Shown: positions 52,344 through 60,512 of the stretch, piece by piece
How the letters are laid out: each line of letters opens with the position of its first letter
How positions within the stretch are numbered: position 1 is the first letter of the stretch
Source: Chloroflexota bacterium
Lineage (GTDB): Bacteria > Chloroflexota > UBA11872
DNA length: 64,000 nt
Assembly: GCA_026707285.1 (NCBI GenBank)
Contig: JAPOXD010000027.1
Coordinates: 1 to 64,000 of the forward strand
Direction: 5' to 3'
Notes under the pieces: model-generated
Told to the model about the DNA's origin: nothing
Database searches by the model: none
What the model saw: only the letters and a program-made list of their open reading frames with translations
Position numbers and translations under genes: made by a program

Positions 52344-53495
52344 CTAGCTGGGCAGCGCGCCACTCTGCGCGGCGACCTGCGCACGGTAGCCGTCGGCCAT
52401 GTTCGTGGCGTCGGTCACGGCGGGGTCGGGCTCGAATTGGCCGCGAGCCGCCTGGACGACCGCGCGCAAGTTGGCGTCGGGCACCTGGGGCGGCACGGCG
52501 CACTCGGGCGCGATGATGTCGACCCCGGCGGCCAGCAGGTCCTCGATCTCCACCGCCACATCCTCGGGACGTCCCGTCAGCAGGGTGATGAAATTGCTCG
52601 CATTGCCCACCAACTTGTAGTCGCCGACGGTCTTCTTGGCCTCGTGGGGATTGTTCTCGGTGGCGAAGTGGAAGGCCTCGAACCCGGCCTCGGTGATGTA
52701 GGGCATGCGGTCGATGGTCTTGCCGCAGCAGTGGAGAATCACGGGCCCCTCGATCAGGGGCGTGATCTTCTGGTGCACCGGCAGCAGGAAGTCGCGGTAG
52801 GTCTCGGCGCGCACCAGGTCGCCGGTGGAGTGGTCGGCCAGCGTGATCACGTCGGCGCCGGCCTCGAGCTGGGCGTTGGCGAACATGACCGACACGTGCC
52901 GCAGCCTGTCGAGCACCTGGTGCACGTAGTCCGGGTCGAGAATCACGTTGATGAGAAATTCCTGCGGCCCGAACATGTGATAGGCCAGCGTCCACGGGCC
53001 CATGACCTTGCCGACGATGCCCGCGTCCGGGTGTTCGGCGCGGAGGATCTTGATCGCGTCGATGATGGCGCGCGACTCGCGGCGCTCCAGGAAGTCATCG
53101 GGAATCACGATGTCGTCGGGGGTGACCCAAGGCGGGGGCGGCTTCACCGCCGGCATGCGGGGGCCGGTGATGATCTTGCCGCTGGACTTGTCAAACTCCC
53201 AGGGGTCCGAGCCCCAGTCGATCGTCGCGCCGAGAGCGGCCGCGCCCATGATGATGCAGAAATAGGGAGCGATGGTGTCGAAGCCGAGATCGGTGTAGCT
53301 GCGTTCGGCGAGCAGCGCCACGGCTTCGGCGGAGTAGTGGGCCTCGGGCCACTCGACCCCGAGCACACGCATCTGCTCGTAGGTGGCCAGGGACGTCGGG
53401 CTGCCCACGGCGATCATGTCGGTGGGCTTGCCGACCAGCGCGTTCACGTAGCGTTCGCGGCCCGTCATCGTCTCCGCGCCGTTGGTCGCAGTCAT
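52344..53495 (-). CDS. Uroporphyrinogen decarboxylase/MtaA-like methyltransferase-family protein
   Basis: URO-D superfamily protein of 383 residues. The zinc-binding motif of the MtaA/MtbA/CmuA branch is visible: H-C-C-G in PVILHCCGKTIDRM, with a further Cys in APECAVPPQVP, whereas true HemE lacks these. TM-free, with VGKVMGPWTLAYHMFG as core segment. By family it would transfer a methyl group from or to a cobalamin-type carrier or thiol. No corrinoid protein lies beside it. Methylamine or methoxy-aromatic metabolism is possible but inferred. Confidence 0.85.
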   Translation of the reverse strand: MTATNGAETMTGRERYVNALVGKPTDMIAVGSPTSLATYEQMRVLGVEWPEAHYSAEAVALLAERSYTDLGFDTIAPYFCIIMGAAALGATIDWGSDPWEFDKSSGKIITGPRMPAVKPPPPWVTPDDIVIPDDFLERRESRAIIDAIKILRAEHPDAGIVGKVMGPWTLAYHMFGPQEFLINVILDPDYVHQVLDRLRHVSVMFANAQLEAGADVITLADHSTGDLVRAETYRDFLLPVHQKITPLIEGPVILHCCGKTIDRMPYITEAGFEAFHFATENNPHEAKKTVGDYKLVGNASNFITLLTGRPEDVAVEIEDLLAAGVDIIAPECAVPPQVPDANLRAVVQAARGQFEPDPAVTDATNMADGYRAQVAAQSGALPS

Positions 53496-53690
53496 CTGGC
53501 ACTCCCGGTCTGCCGCCCGCCCTCGCCTTGCCGTGGCCAGTATAGGTGGGAGGCGGCGGCGCTCCGGCGCACGGTGGCGCGTAAATCAAATGCCCGTTAG
53601 CATCGTGTAGCTCCGCGCGATGCCGCGGGGCGTTTGCAGGCATGAACCCTTTGACGCCATACCCCACCATCAACCTATCGGAGGCTAGCC

Positions 53691-55244
53691 ATGGCTGCCC
53701 CGCTGATAGCGATCATCGCCGGCGTGGCGATGCTCGCCCTGGGGCTCGTGGCGGGCTACTTCTATCAAGTTTGGCTATCCGGATCGCGCATGCGCGCCCT
53801 GGCGCAGCGGGTCGAGGAGGAGCTGAAGGCCGCCGAAGCCCAGCAACGAGCCCTGATCGAGACGACAACGCGAAATGCGCGCCAAGCCTGGGAAGCAGGC
53901 GAGCGCGAACTGGCCGAGCGTCGCCGCGAGATGCAGCGCCAAGAGCAACGCGCGCAGCAGCGGGACGAGCGACTGGAGGCGCGCGCCGGGGCGCTTGAGG
54001 AGCGCGAGCGCGCGTCGCTGGCCCGCGAGGCCGAGCATGATGCCGCGCGCCGCCAACTCGAAGTCGACGCGCAGGCCCAGGAAGAAGCGCGCCAGGAACA
54101 CTTGGCGGCGTTGGAGCGCGCGGCCAGCCTGACGCGGGACGAGGCCCGCGAGGAGTTGGTGCGCAGCATCGAGCAAGAGGTGACCGCCGACGCCGAGCAG
54201 ATGGTGCGCCAGGTCGAGGCCGACGCCAAGGAGCGGGCGGAAGCCCGCGCGCGCTGGCTCGTGGGCCTCGCGCTACAGCGCGTGGCCGCGTCTCACACCA
54301 CCGAAGTCACAACCTCGGTCGTCGACCTCAAGAACGACGACATGAAGGGCCGGATCATCGGACGTGAGGGCCGCAACATTCGCGCGCTGGAAGCGGCCAC
54401 CGGGGTCGACGTGATCATCGACGACACGCCCGAAACCGTGGTGCTGTCAGCCTTCGATCCGGTGCGGCGCGAGGTGGCGCGCGTGGCGTTGCGGCGGCTG
54501 ACCGAGGACGGTCGCATCCACCCGGCGCGCATCGAGGAGGCCGTGGCCAAGGCCCAGTCCGAGGTCACGGAAATCATCGCCCAGGAGGGTGAGCGGGCCG
54601 CGTTCGACGCCAAGATCACCGGGCTCCCGCCCGAGATCCTGCGCTACATGGGACGCCTGCGATTCCGCCACAGCTACGGCCAAAACGTGCTGAGCCACTC
54701 CGTCGAGGTGGCGCTGCTTGCAGCGACCATGACCAGCGAGGTGGGCGGCGACGTGGAGTTGGCGCGGGCGGCTGGGTTCGTGCACGACATTGGCAAGGGC
54801 ATCGACCACGAGGTGGACGGCCCGCATGCGCTGATCGGCGGCGAACTGCTGCGCCGCCACGGGGTGCGGGAAGACGTAGCGCACGCCGCGGAGGCCCACC
54901 ACTTCGAGGTCGAGCTGCGCAGCTTCGAGGCCTTTGCCGTGGCGGCGGCGGACGCGATCTCGGGCTCACGCCCGGGAGCGCGCCGCGAGACGGTGACGCG
55001 CTACCTGCAGCGGCTGGAGAAGCTGGAAGAGATCGCCCGCTCGTTCGACGGCGTGAAGTCCTGCTATGCCATCCAGGCCGGGCGCGAGTTGCGGGTGATG
55101 GTGCAGCCCAGTTCGATTGACGAGTTGGGCGTCCACCGCCTGACGCGGGAGATTGCCGACCGCGTGCAGGAGGACCTGGAGTACCCCGGACAGATCAAGA
55201 TCACGGCCATCCGGGAAACGCGCGCGGTCGAGTACGCCAAGTAA
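53691..55244 (+). CDS. rny: Ribonuclease Y
   Basis: Membrane-anchored endoribonuclease that starts mRNA decay. Order: N-terminal TM (PLIAIIAGVAMLALGLVAGYF, ~3-23), a long coiled-coil rich in Glu/Arg/Ala (~30-190), a KH domain (MKGRIIGREGRNIRALEAAT), and an HD domain (VHDIGKGIDHEVDGPHALIGGELLRRHGV; the first metal His in RFRHSYGQNVLSHSVEVA). 517 residues, the standard length. GGAGG lies six bases before the ATG. All family motifs are intact. Confidence 0.96.
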   Translation: MAAPLIAIIAGVAMLALGLVAGYFYQVWLSGSRMRALAQRVEEELKAAEAQQRALIETTTRNARQAWEAGERELAERRREMQRQEQRAQQRDERLEARAGALEERERASLAREAEHDAARRQLEVDAQAQEEARQEHLAALERAASLTRDEAREELVRSIEQEVTADAEQMVRQVEADAKERAEARARWLVGLALQRVAASHTTEVTTSVVDLKNDDMKGRIIGREGRNIRALEAATGVDVIIDDTPETVVLSAFDPVRREVARVALRRLTEDGRIHPARIEEAVAKAQSEVTEIIAQEGERAAFDAKITGLPPEILRYMGRLRFRHSYGQNVLSHSVEVALLAATMTSEVGGDVELARAAGFVHDIGKGIDHEVDGPHALIGGELLRRHGVREDVAHAAEAHHFEVELRSFEAFAVAAADAISGSRPGARRETVTRYLQRLEKLEEIARSFDGVKSCYAIQAGRELRVMVQPSSIDELGVHRLTREIADRVQEDLEYPGQIKITAIRETRAVEYAK

Positions 55245-55425
55245 CGTCGCGGCGGGACGTTCGTTTCGCCCGAAGGCGCGTTGGGACTGGATTCGCGCTT
55301 CCCGCCTTCGCGGGGACAGGCTTCGCGGGAAGGGCGAGGAGTTACGCCATAGGCTCCTCGTGGGAAACGGGTGGCGCCGCTGCCCGGGCCGATTTCTTCA
55401 CCGCCGCCGACTGACGGTCGCCGGC
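55245..55425. other. Intergenic region between rny and the His-rich gene
   Basis: Contains GACTGGATTCGCGCTTCCCG followed by CCTTCGCGGGGACAGGCTTCGCGGG (55287-55339), which is built like the hairpin module of the composite repeats (compare copy A), in shortened form. No gene is visible. Confidence 0.5.
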
Positions 55426-56058
55426 CTATTCCGTCGACGCCGCGCGCGCGCCCCCGAGGCCGATGGTCGCCAATCCCAGCGCCAAGCCGATGGGCGCGAG
55501 CGACAGCGCGGCGGGGATTGGCGCATGGCCCACCGAGCCGATCACCACGTCGGCAAAGCTCGGGTCGGGCGAGGACGCATCCGCTTCGGCGGAGTCGTGG
55601 CCTTCGCCTTCACTTGACGAACGCTCCTCGTCCGCGTGGTGGCCGTCGCTTGCCGTCTCCTTCTCGTCGTCGGCGTGGTGGTGATCGCCTGCCGTCTGCT
55701 CCTTGCGATCGGAGTCTTGGGCGCTGGTCGCGGCATTTGCACCGCCGGCTGCGTGGTGGTCGGCGGTCGGGTCTGTGTTGAGATTCGCGTCGATGTGCTG
55801 CCAGGTTCCGAACGCGGCGCTCACGATGGTCAAGACGGTGACCGCCCGCGCCAGCTTGATCGTCACCGCCGCCGGGCGAACGAGGAGGGCAATCGTGGCA
55901 ACGCTGACAATGCCTAGCGTTATCCAGGGAGCCAGTTGCCAGGGGCTGAGCCAGTGGCGTTCGTAGGCGAGCGCCAAGGCGGTTCCCGCCACGCCCACAG
56001 CCACGAGCAATAGCAGACCTGCTCGAAGCCGCGCCGCCGTGCCGTCCTGCGCCACCAT
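55426..56058 (-). CDS. Integral membrane protein with a His-rich acidic loop
   Basis: About 210 residues: three hydrophobic stretches near the N-terminus (GLLLLVAVGVAGTALALA; LAPWITLGIVSVATIALLV; LARAVTVLTIVSAAF), a hydrophilic region (~105-175) with histidine clusters (DHHAAGG, DHHHADDE, DGHHADEE) and acidic residues, and a final TM (AALSLAPIGLALGLATIGLGG). The His/Asp-rich loop suggests metal binding (zinc, nickel or copper), but there is no known family match. The ATG is at 56056-56058. It diverges from the ArsR-type gene, with both promoters in 56059-56219. Function unknown. Confidence 0.7.
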   Translation of the reverse strand: MVAQDGTAARLRAGLLLLVAVGVAGTALALAYERHWLSPWQLAPWITLGIVSVATIALLVRPAAVTIKLARAVTVLTIVSAAFGTWQHIDANLNTDPTADHHAAGGANAATSAQDSDRKEQTAGDHHHADDEKETASDGHHADEERSSSEGEGHDSAEADASSPDPSFADVVIGSVGHAPIPAALSLAPIGLALGLATIGLGGARAASTE

Positions 56059-56161
56059 ATTCGGACATAGTACCGAGAAGAATCGGGCTCTTCGCGCAAG
56101 CTTCGCGTTTGCGTCCGCGTCTCGGGTGATGCGTGGCCGGACTCCCACTCCCAGCCATTGG

Positions 56162-56197
56162 TTGACAGCGCATCCGCCGCCGCGCTAGGGTCTATGG
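56162..56197 (+). promoter_or_regulatory. Sigma-70-type promoter of the arsR-ino1 operon
   Basis: TTGACA at 56162-56167 is a perfect -35 box. An 18-base spacer leads to TAGGGT (56186-56191) as a -10 with two mismatches to TATAAT. The predicted start point falls right before the palindrome at 56198, directly upstream of the first gene. Confidence 0.6.
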
Positions 56198-56215
56198 AAA
56201 GAAAAACTTTTCTTT
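56198..56215. promoter_or_regulatory. AT-rich palindromic operator candidate
   Basis: AAAGAAAA-AC-TTTTCTTT: a perfect 8-base inverted repeat around AC, the only such AT-rich palindrome noticed in this GC-rich window. It lies between the -10 region and the start codon of the ArsR-family gene at 56220. Such a placement fits an autorepressor site, here probably bound by that same ArsR-type protein. No SD sequence is seen between it and the ATG. Confidence 0.6.
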
Positions 56216-56219
56216 ATGC

Positions 56220-56585
56220 ATGGTGCCTCCAACGACTCCGCCGGACGACTGGGACATCCTGGGCATGCGCTCGTATGCCCGGGCGCTCGGGTCGGGCACC
56301 CGCTTGCGGATCCTGCAGCGACTGTCCGAGAACCCGGACCAGGGGGTGGCCGAGCTGTCCGAAGTGGTGGGCCACAGCCCCCCGCTCGTGTCGTGGCATG
56401 TGCGCCGCCTGCGCCAGGCCGGCCTGGTGCGAGCGCGGCGTGAGGGGCGCCTGGTGAAGTACTCGCTGGTCGCCGATCAACTGGAGGCCCTGCATCAAGA
56501 GCTGACGACCTATTTGGAGCATTTGGTCACCGTGCAAAAGGCACACACCTCGGAACGCCCGGATTCGGGCGCCGCACGTTCGTAA
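56220..56585 (+). CDS. ArsR/MarR-type winged-helix transcriptional regulator
   Basis: HTH regulator of 121 residues with an ArsR-like winged helix: [59 protein letters not shown]. The usual metal-sensing Cys motif (C-V-C) is missing, so it may respond to something other than metal. It heads the ino1 operon; ino1 begins 10 bases after its stop. It may control inositol-lipid synthesis and its own promoter through the palindrome at 56198-56215. In actinobacteria, ino1 is regulated by other families, so an ArsR-type regulator here is unusual. Confidence 0.85.
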   Translation: MVPPTTPPDDWDILGMRSYARALGSGTRLRILQRLSENPDQGVAELSEVVGHSPPLVSWHVRRLRQAGLVRARREGRLVKYSLVADQLEALHQELTTYLEHLVTVQKAHTSERPDSGAARS

Positions 56586-56595
56586 GGGAGGCACC

Positions 56596-57702
56596 ATGTC
56601 CACGGTTCGCGTCGGGATCATTGGCGTCGGAAACTGCGCCTCGTCGTTGGTGCAGGGGGTTGCCCACTATCGCAACGCCCCTGCCGATGAGTTCATCCCT
56701 GGGCTCATGCACACCGTGCTCGGCCCATATCACGTTGGCGATATCGAGTTTTCGGCGGCGATCGACGTCGACCGCAACAAGGTCGGGACCGACCTGAGCG
56801 AGGCGATCTTCGCGGAGCCGAACAACACCGTGAAGTTCTCCGACGTCTCGCACCAGGACGTGCCGGTGGCGCGGGGCATGACCCACGACGGCATCGGACG
56901 CTACATGGCGGACACGGTCGTCAAGGCCGACGGCTCCACCGACGACATCGTCGAATTGCTGCAGGACACCCACACGGACGTGGTGATCAACTACCTGCCG
57001 GTGGGCAGCGAGGAAGCCACCAAGTGGTACGTCGAGCAGGTGCTGCAGGCGGGCTGCGCCATGGTGAACTGCATGCCGGTATTCATCGCGCGCGAGAACT
57101 ACTGGCAGCAGCGCTTCGAGCGGGCGCAGGTGCCCATCATCGGCGACGACATCAAGTCGCAGGTCGGGGCCACCATCGTGCACCGGGTCCTTACCCGGCT
57201 GTTCCGGGACCGCGGCGTCAACCTCGAGCGCACCTACCAGCTGAACGTGGGCGGCAACTCCGACTTCAAGAACATGCTGGAGCGCGAGCGGCTGGAGTCG
57301 AAGAAGGTATCCAAGACCAACGCCGTCACGAGCCAGCTGGAGTACGACATCGGGCCGGGCAACGTCCACATCGGCCCGAGCGACTACGTCCAATGGCTCG
57401 GCGACCGCAAGTGGGCGTTCATTCGCCTGGAGGGTGAGTCCTTCGGCGGTCAGCCGCTCAACGTGGAGTTGAAGCTCGAGGTTTGGGACTCGCCCAACTC
57501 GGCGGGCATCGTGATCGACGCCGTGCGCTGCTGCAAGATCGCCATGACGCGCGGGGTGTCCGGGGCGTTGGAAGGCCCGTCGGCGTACCTCATGAAGTCT
57601 CCGCCGATTCAGTACACCGATGCCGAAGCCCACGACATGATGGAGGAGTTCATTGCGTCGGCCACGGTGGCGGCGGCCGGATCGGCGGCCGATCCCGCGT
57701 AG
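56596..57702 (+). CDS. ino1: Inositol-3-phosphate synthase (myo-inositol-1-phosphate synthase)
   Basis: Makes 1D-myo-inositol 3-phosphate from glucose 6-phosphate with NAD+. 368 residues like the Mycobacterium Ino1 group. N-terminal NAD motif [15 protein letters not shown], core [37 protein letters not shown], the [10 protein letters not shown] segment, and active-site [25 protein letters not shown] precedes the ATG. It is followed without gap (TAG-ATG) by the acyltransferase gene and forms a four-gene lipid cluster. It is the committed step toward inositol lipids, so cytoplasmic. Confidence 0.95.
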   Translation: MSTVRVGIIGVGNCASSLVQGVAHYRNAPADEFIPGLMHTVLGPYHVGDIEFSAAIDVDRNKVGTDLSEAIFAEPNNTVKFSDVSHQDVPVARGMTHDGIGRYMADTVVKADGSTDDIVELLQDTHTDVVINYLPVGSEEATKWYVEQVLQAGCAMVNCMPVFIARENYWQQRFERAQVPIIGDDIKSQVGATIVHRVLTRLFRDRGVNLERTYQLNVGGNSDFKNMLERERLESKKVSKTNAVTSQLEYDIGPGNVHIGPSDYVQWLGDRKWAFIRLEGESFGGQPLNVELKLEVWDSPNSAGIVIDAVRCCKIAMTRGVSGALEGPSAYLMKSPPIQYTDAEAHDMMEEFIASATVAAAGSAADPA

Positions 57703-58563
57703 ATGATCGCCCTGTTCGAGCTCGGCTCGCATCTGGTCGGCTGGATGCCGCACCCGATCTCGACGGCGGTGGCGCGCGTGCTGGGCACGCTGATCTTCCT
57801 GCTCGTGCCGCGCGTGCGCCGCAACACGATCGCCAACATGGCGGTCGTGCTGGACGTGCCGCCGTCGGACCCGCGCGCGCAAAACCTGGCCCGGCGGTCG
57901 GTGGTGGCGTTCGTCGACCACGTGATCGACTTCCTGCGCAGCTTCCGGCTGTCGCAAGCGGACTTGATCAGCCGGACGGTGCGCATCGAGGGCTATGAGC
58001 ACTTCAAGGCGCTGCACGAGCACCGCAAGGGCGGCATCATGATCACGGCTCACTTCGGGAACTGGGAATGGTGCGGCGGGCTGGTCTCGTTGGACCATCC
58101 GACGCACGTGGTCGCCGAGACCATGCGCAGCCGCGCCATGACCGGCATGCTGGACCATGTGCGGGCCAAGCTCGACCTCCAGAGCATTCAGCTCGGAAAT
58201 GCCGCACGGGAGATCTTGCGGGCGCTGCGCCGCGGTGAATATGTCGCCCTGCTGGCCGACCGGCCCACACCGGGACGAGGCGTTCAAGTGGAGTTCTTCG
58301 GACGCGAGGCGTGGGTACCGCCGGGGTCCGCCGCCCTGGCCCAGCGCGCCGGTAGCCCGCTGATGGTGGGCGGCATGACCCGCAACGGCGACGGCACCTA
58401 TACCGCACACGCCATGCCGCCGATCTTCTGGGAGCGCGGCATGCCGCGAGACGAGGCCGTGCAGCGCGGCATGCAACAGGTGATGTGGGACCTGGAGGCG
58501 CTGATCCGCAAGGCGCCGGAGCAGTGGTATATGTTCCGGTCCATGTGGGAGGCCGCCGGCTAG
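57703..58563 (+). CDS. LpxL/PatA-family acyltransferase (phosphatidylinositol mannoside acyltransferase-like)
   Basis: Acyltransferase of the LpxL/HtrB-PatA superfamily, ~286 residues. The catalytic H-x-x-x-x-E lies in MITAHFGNWEWCGGL; the second block ALLADRPTPGRGVQVEFFGREAWVPPGSAALAQRAG carries the phosphate/substrate-binding residues. The neighbours (ino1 before; a PimA-like glycosyltransferase and a CDP-alcohol phosphotransferase after) favour PatA, which acylates mannose of phosphatidylinositol mannoside at the inner membrane leaflet. Its TAG shares one base with the next gene's GTG. Lipid A acyltransferase is the other option, but no lipid A genes are near. Confidence 0.85.
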   Translation: MIALFELGSHLVGWMPHPISTAVARVLGTLIFLLVPRVRRNTIANMAVVLDVPPSDPRAQNLARRSVVAFVDHVIDFLRSFRLSQADLISRTVRIEGYEHFKALHEHRKGGIMITAHFGNWEWCGGLVSLDHPTHVVAETMRSRAMTGMLDHVRAKLDLQSIQLGNAAREILRALRRGEYVALLADRPTPGRGVQVEFFGREAWVPPGSAALAQRAGSPLMVGGMTRNGDGTYTAHAMPPIFWERGMPRDEAVQRGMQQVMWDLEALIRKAPEQWYMFRSMWEAAG

Positions 58564-59747
58564 TGCGCATTCTTCAGGTTTCGCCCTACGACTTCCCGTA
58601 CCCGGGCGGGGTGACGGAGCACGTGTTGGCCCTGGACCGCGAATTCCGGGCGCTGGGGCACGAGGTCGCAATCATGGCGCCGTCATCGGCGGAGACGCCC
58701 GAGGTGCAGAATCCCAATTTCTACCGGGTCGGGCGCCGCATCGTGCCGCTGCCGGTGAACCAGTCGACGGCGCGGCTCACGCTGTCGCCGGCGCTGCTGC
58801 CGCGCGTGCGTCGCTTCCTGGACGAGCGCCAGTTCGACGTAGTCCACTTGCAGGAGCCGCTGGTGCCGGCCTTGCCGCTCACCGTGCTGCGCCACTCCAA
58901 GGCGCTCAATGTCGGCACATTCCACGCGGCGCGCAAGTCGGCCTTCGTCTATCACACCACGCGGCCGCTCATCCGGCGGCTGCAACGCAAGCTGGACGGC
59001 AAGATCGCCGTGTCGCAGGCCGCGCGGGACCTGGTCTACCGGTCATACCGCGGCGAGTACCGCATCATTCCCAACGGCATCGACGTCGACTTCTACGGCC
59101 GCGACGTCGAGCCGCTGCCCCAGCTGAACGACGGCTGCTTCAACATCCTGTTCGTGGGGCGCTTCGACAAACGCAAGGGGCTCTCGGTGCTGCTGCGCGC
59201 GATGCAGCTGGTCCAGCAGATGCAGCCCCGCACCCGGCTGGTGCTCGTGGGCGCGTACCGCCCGCGCCAGCGCCGCATCTATCAGCGCCAGGTCGACCAG
59301 CTTGGCCTGCGCAACGTCGTGTTCACCGGTTACGTGAGCCAAGAGGACAAGCAGCGCTACCTCAAGAGCTCGCACGTGTTCTGCTCGCCGGCGCTCGGCG
59401 GGGAGAGCCAGGGAGTCGTGCTGCTGGAGGCCATGGCCGCCGGCCTGCCGGTGGTGGCCAGCGACATTCCCGGCTACCGCGCGCTGCTGCTGGACGGCGA
59501 AGGCGCGCTGCTGGTGCCGCCCAAGGATGACGCGGCGCTGGCGCGTACGCTGCTGCGCCTGATGCGCAATGAAACCAAGCGCGCGCAAATGACGGCGTTC
59601 GGCGAGCAGCGCGCCCAGGCGTTCGCCTGGCCGAAGATCGCGGCCCGCGTGGTGAACTACTACGAAGAGTTGCTCAACGAACGCGAAATCGGCGGGCGCT
59701 ACTGGGCCTTCACGCCCAGTGCGGCCAAGGCGGCGGCGCGCCGATGA
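58563..59747 (+). CDS. GT4-family glycosyltransferase (PimA-like)
   Basis: Glycosyltransferase family 4, ~394 residues. N-terminal LQVSPYDFPYPGGVTEHVLALDREFRALGHEV is typical of PimA and related mannosyltransferases, and the nucleotide-sugar block FVGRFDKRKGLSVLLRAM plus GESQGVVLLEAMAAGLPVVASDIPGYR (E-x7-E motif) is complete. The GTG at 58563 overlaps the previous stop by one base. Between a PatA-like gene and a CDP-alcohol phosphotransferase, addition of mannose to phosphatidylinositol is the likely role, but the sugar is not proven. Confidence 0.9.
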   Translation: MRILQVSPYDFPYPGGVTEHVLALDREFRALGHEVAIMAPSSAETPEVQNPNFYRVGRRIVPLPVNQSTARLTLSPALLPRVRRFLDERQFDVVHLQEPLVPALPLTVLRHSKALNVGTFHAARKSAFVYHTTRPLIRRLQRKLDGKIAVSQAARDLVYRSYRGEYRIIPNGIDVDFYGRDVEPLPQLNDGCFNILFVGRFDKRKGLSVLLRAMQLVQQMQPRTRLVLVGAYRPRQRRIYQRQVDQLGLRNVVFTGYVSQEDKQRYLKSSHVFCSPALGGESQGVVLLEAMAAGLPVVASDIPGYRALLLDGEGALLVPPKDDAALARTLLRLMRNETKRAQMTAFGEQRAQAFAWPKIAARVVNYYEELLNEREIGGRYWAFTPSAAKAAARR

Positions 59748-60370
59748 TCAACCAGCGCATGCAGGCCCGATCTCGCCGCCTGGCCGAGCGAGTGGTGGCG
59801 CCGCTGGCGCGCACCGGCATCGATCCCAACGTGCTCACGATCACCGGGCTCGTGCTGGCGTTTCCCACGGCCGTGGTGATCGCGCTGGGCTGGCAGGTCG
59901 CCGGCGGCGTGATGCTGCTGTTCAGCGCCGGCTTCGACATGTTCGACGGCGCCGTGGCCCGCGTCAGCAACCGCAGGTCGGACTTCGGCGCGTTCCTGGA
60001 CTCGACTCTGGACCGCTGGGGCGAGGGCGTGATCTTCACCGGGCTGACTTGGTATTTCGTGGACGTCGGCGCGCGGGCGGAGACGGTGCTCGCCCTGCTG
60101 ACCCTGATCGGATCCATGCTGATCAGCTACACGCGCGCCCGCGCGGAGGGGCTGGGCGTGGAATGCAAGGTCGGCTTCTTCCAGCGGCCCGAGCGGCTGA
60201 TCGTGCTGGGTATCGCCCTGCTCACGCCGTTCGGGGTGCTGAGCGGGGCCATGTGGTTTCTCGCCATCGCCACCCAGCTCACCGCCGCCCAGCGCGTGCT
60301 CCACGTGCACAGCCAGATCGAGCGGGCGAAGAAGCGGAAGGCACGCGAGGACGACGGCAACGCGGCCTGA
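59744..60370 (+). CDS. CDP-alcohol phosphatidyltransferase (phosphatidylinositol-phosphate synthase-like)
   Basis: Integral membrane enzyme, ~208 residues and about six TM segments, with the CAP motif D-x-x-D-G-x-x-A-R-x8-G-x3-D-x3-D: DMFDGAVARVSNRRSDFGAFLDSTLDR. It joins a CDP-diacylglycerol to an alcohol. In actinobacteria the matching gene makes phosphatidylinositol phosphate from inositol 3-phosphate, and the order ino1/acyltransferase/GT/pgsA here points the same way. The ATG overlaps the GT stop by 4 bases (ATGA). The alternative is phosphatidylglycerol-phosphate synthase. Confidence 0.88.
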   Translation: MINQRMQARSRRLAERVVAPLARTGIDPNVLTITGLVLAFPTAVVIALGWQVAGGVMLLFSAGFDMFDGAVARVSNRRSDFGAFLDSTLDRWGEGVIFTGLTWYFVDVGARAETVLALLTLIGSMLISYTRARAEGLGVECKVGFFQRPERLIVLGIALLTPFGVLSGAMWFLAIATQLTAAQRVLHVHSQIERAKKRKAREDDGNAA

Positions 60371-60406
60371 GCACCGGACGCACGGTGCCCTGGGTCCGGG
60401 GGCCGT

Positions 60407-60488
60407 GTAGGGGCAGCCCTTGTGGCTGCCCTGGTCGCCAGGCGTCGACCGGCACACTCTCAAGGGCGCCCACAAGGGGCGCCCCTAC
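60407..60488. repeat. Inverted GTAGGGGC...GCCCCTAC repeat
   Basis: GTAGGGGCAGCCCTTGTGG at one end and CCCACAAGGGGCGCCCCTAC at the other form an imperfect long inverted repeat of ~25 bases around ~35 bases. The same GTAGGGGC/GCCCCTAC ends occur in the repeats at 2.8, 43.7 and 62.6 kb, so they belong to one family type. It lies between the lipid operon and the enolase-type gene end. Confidence 0.75.
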
Positions 60489-60512
60489 AGATCCGGTGAT
60501 CCCCCGGTCGCG

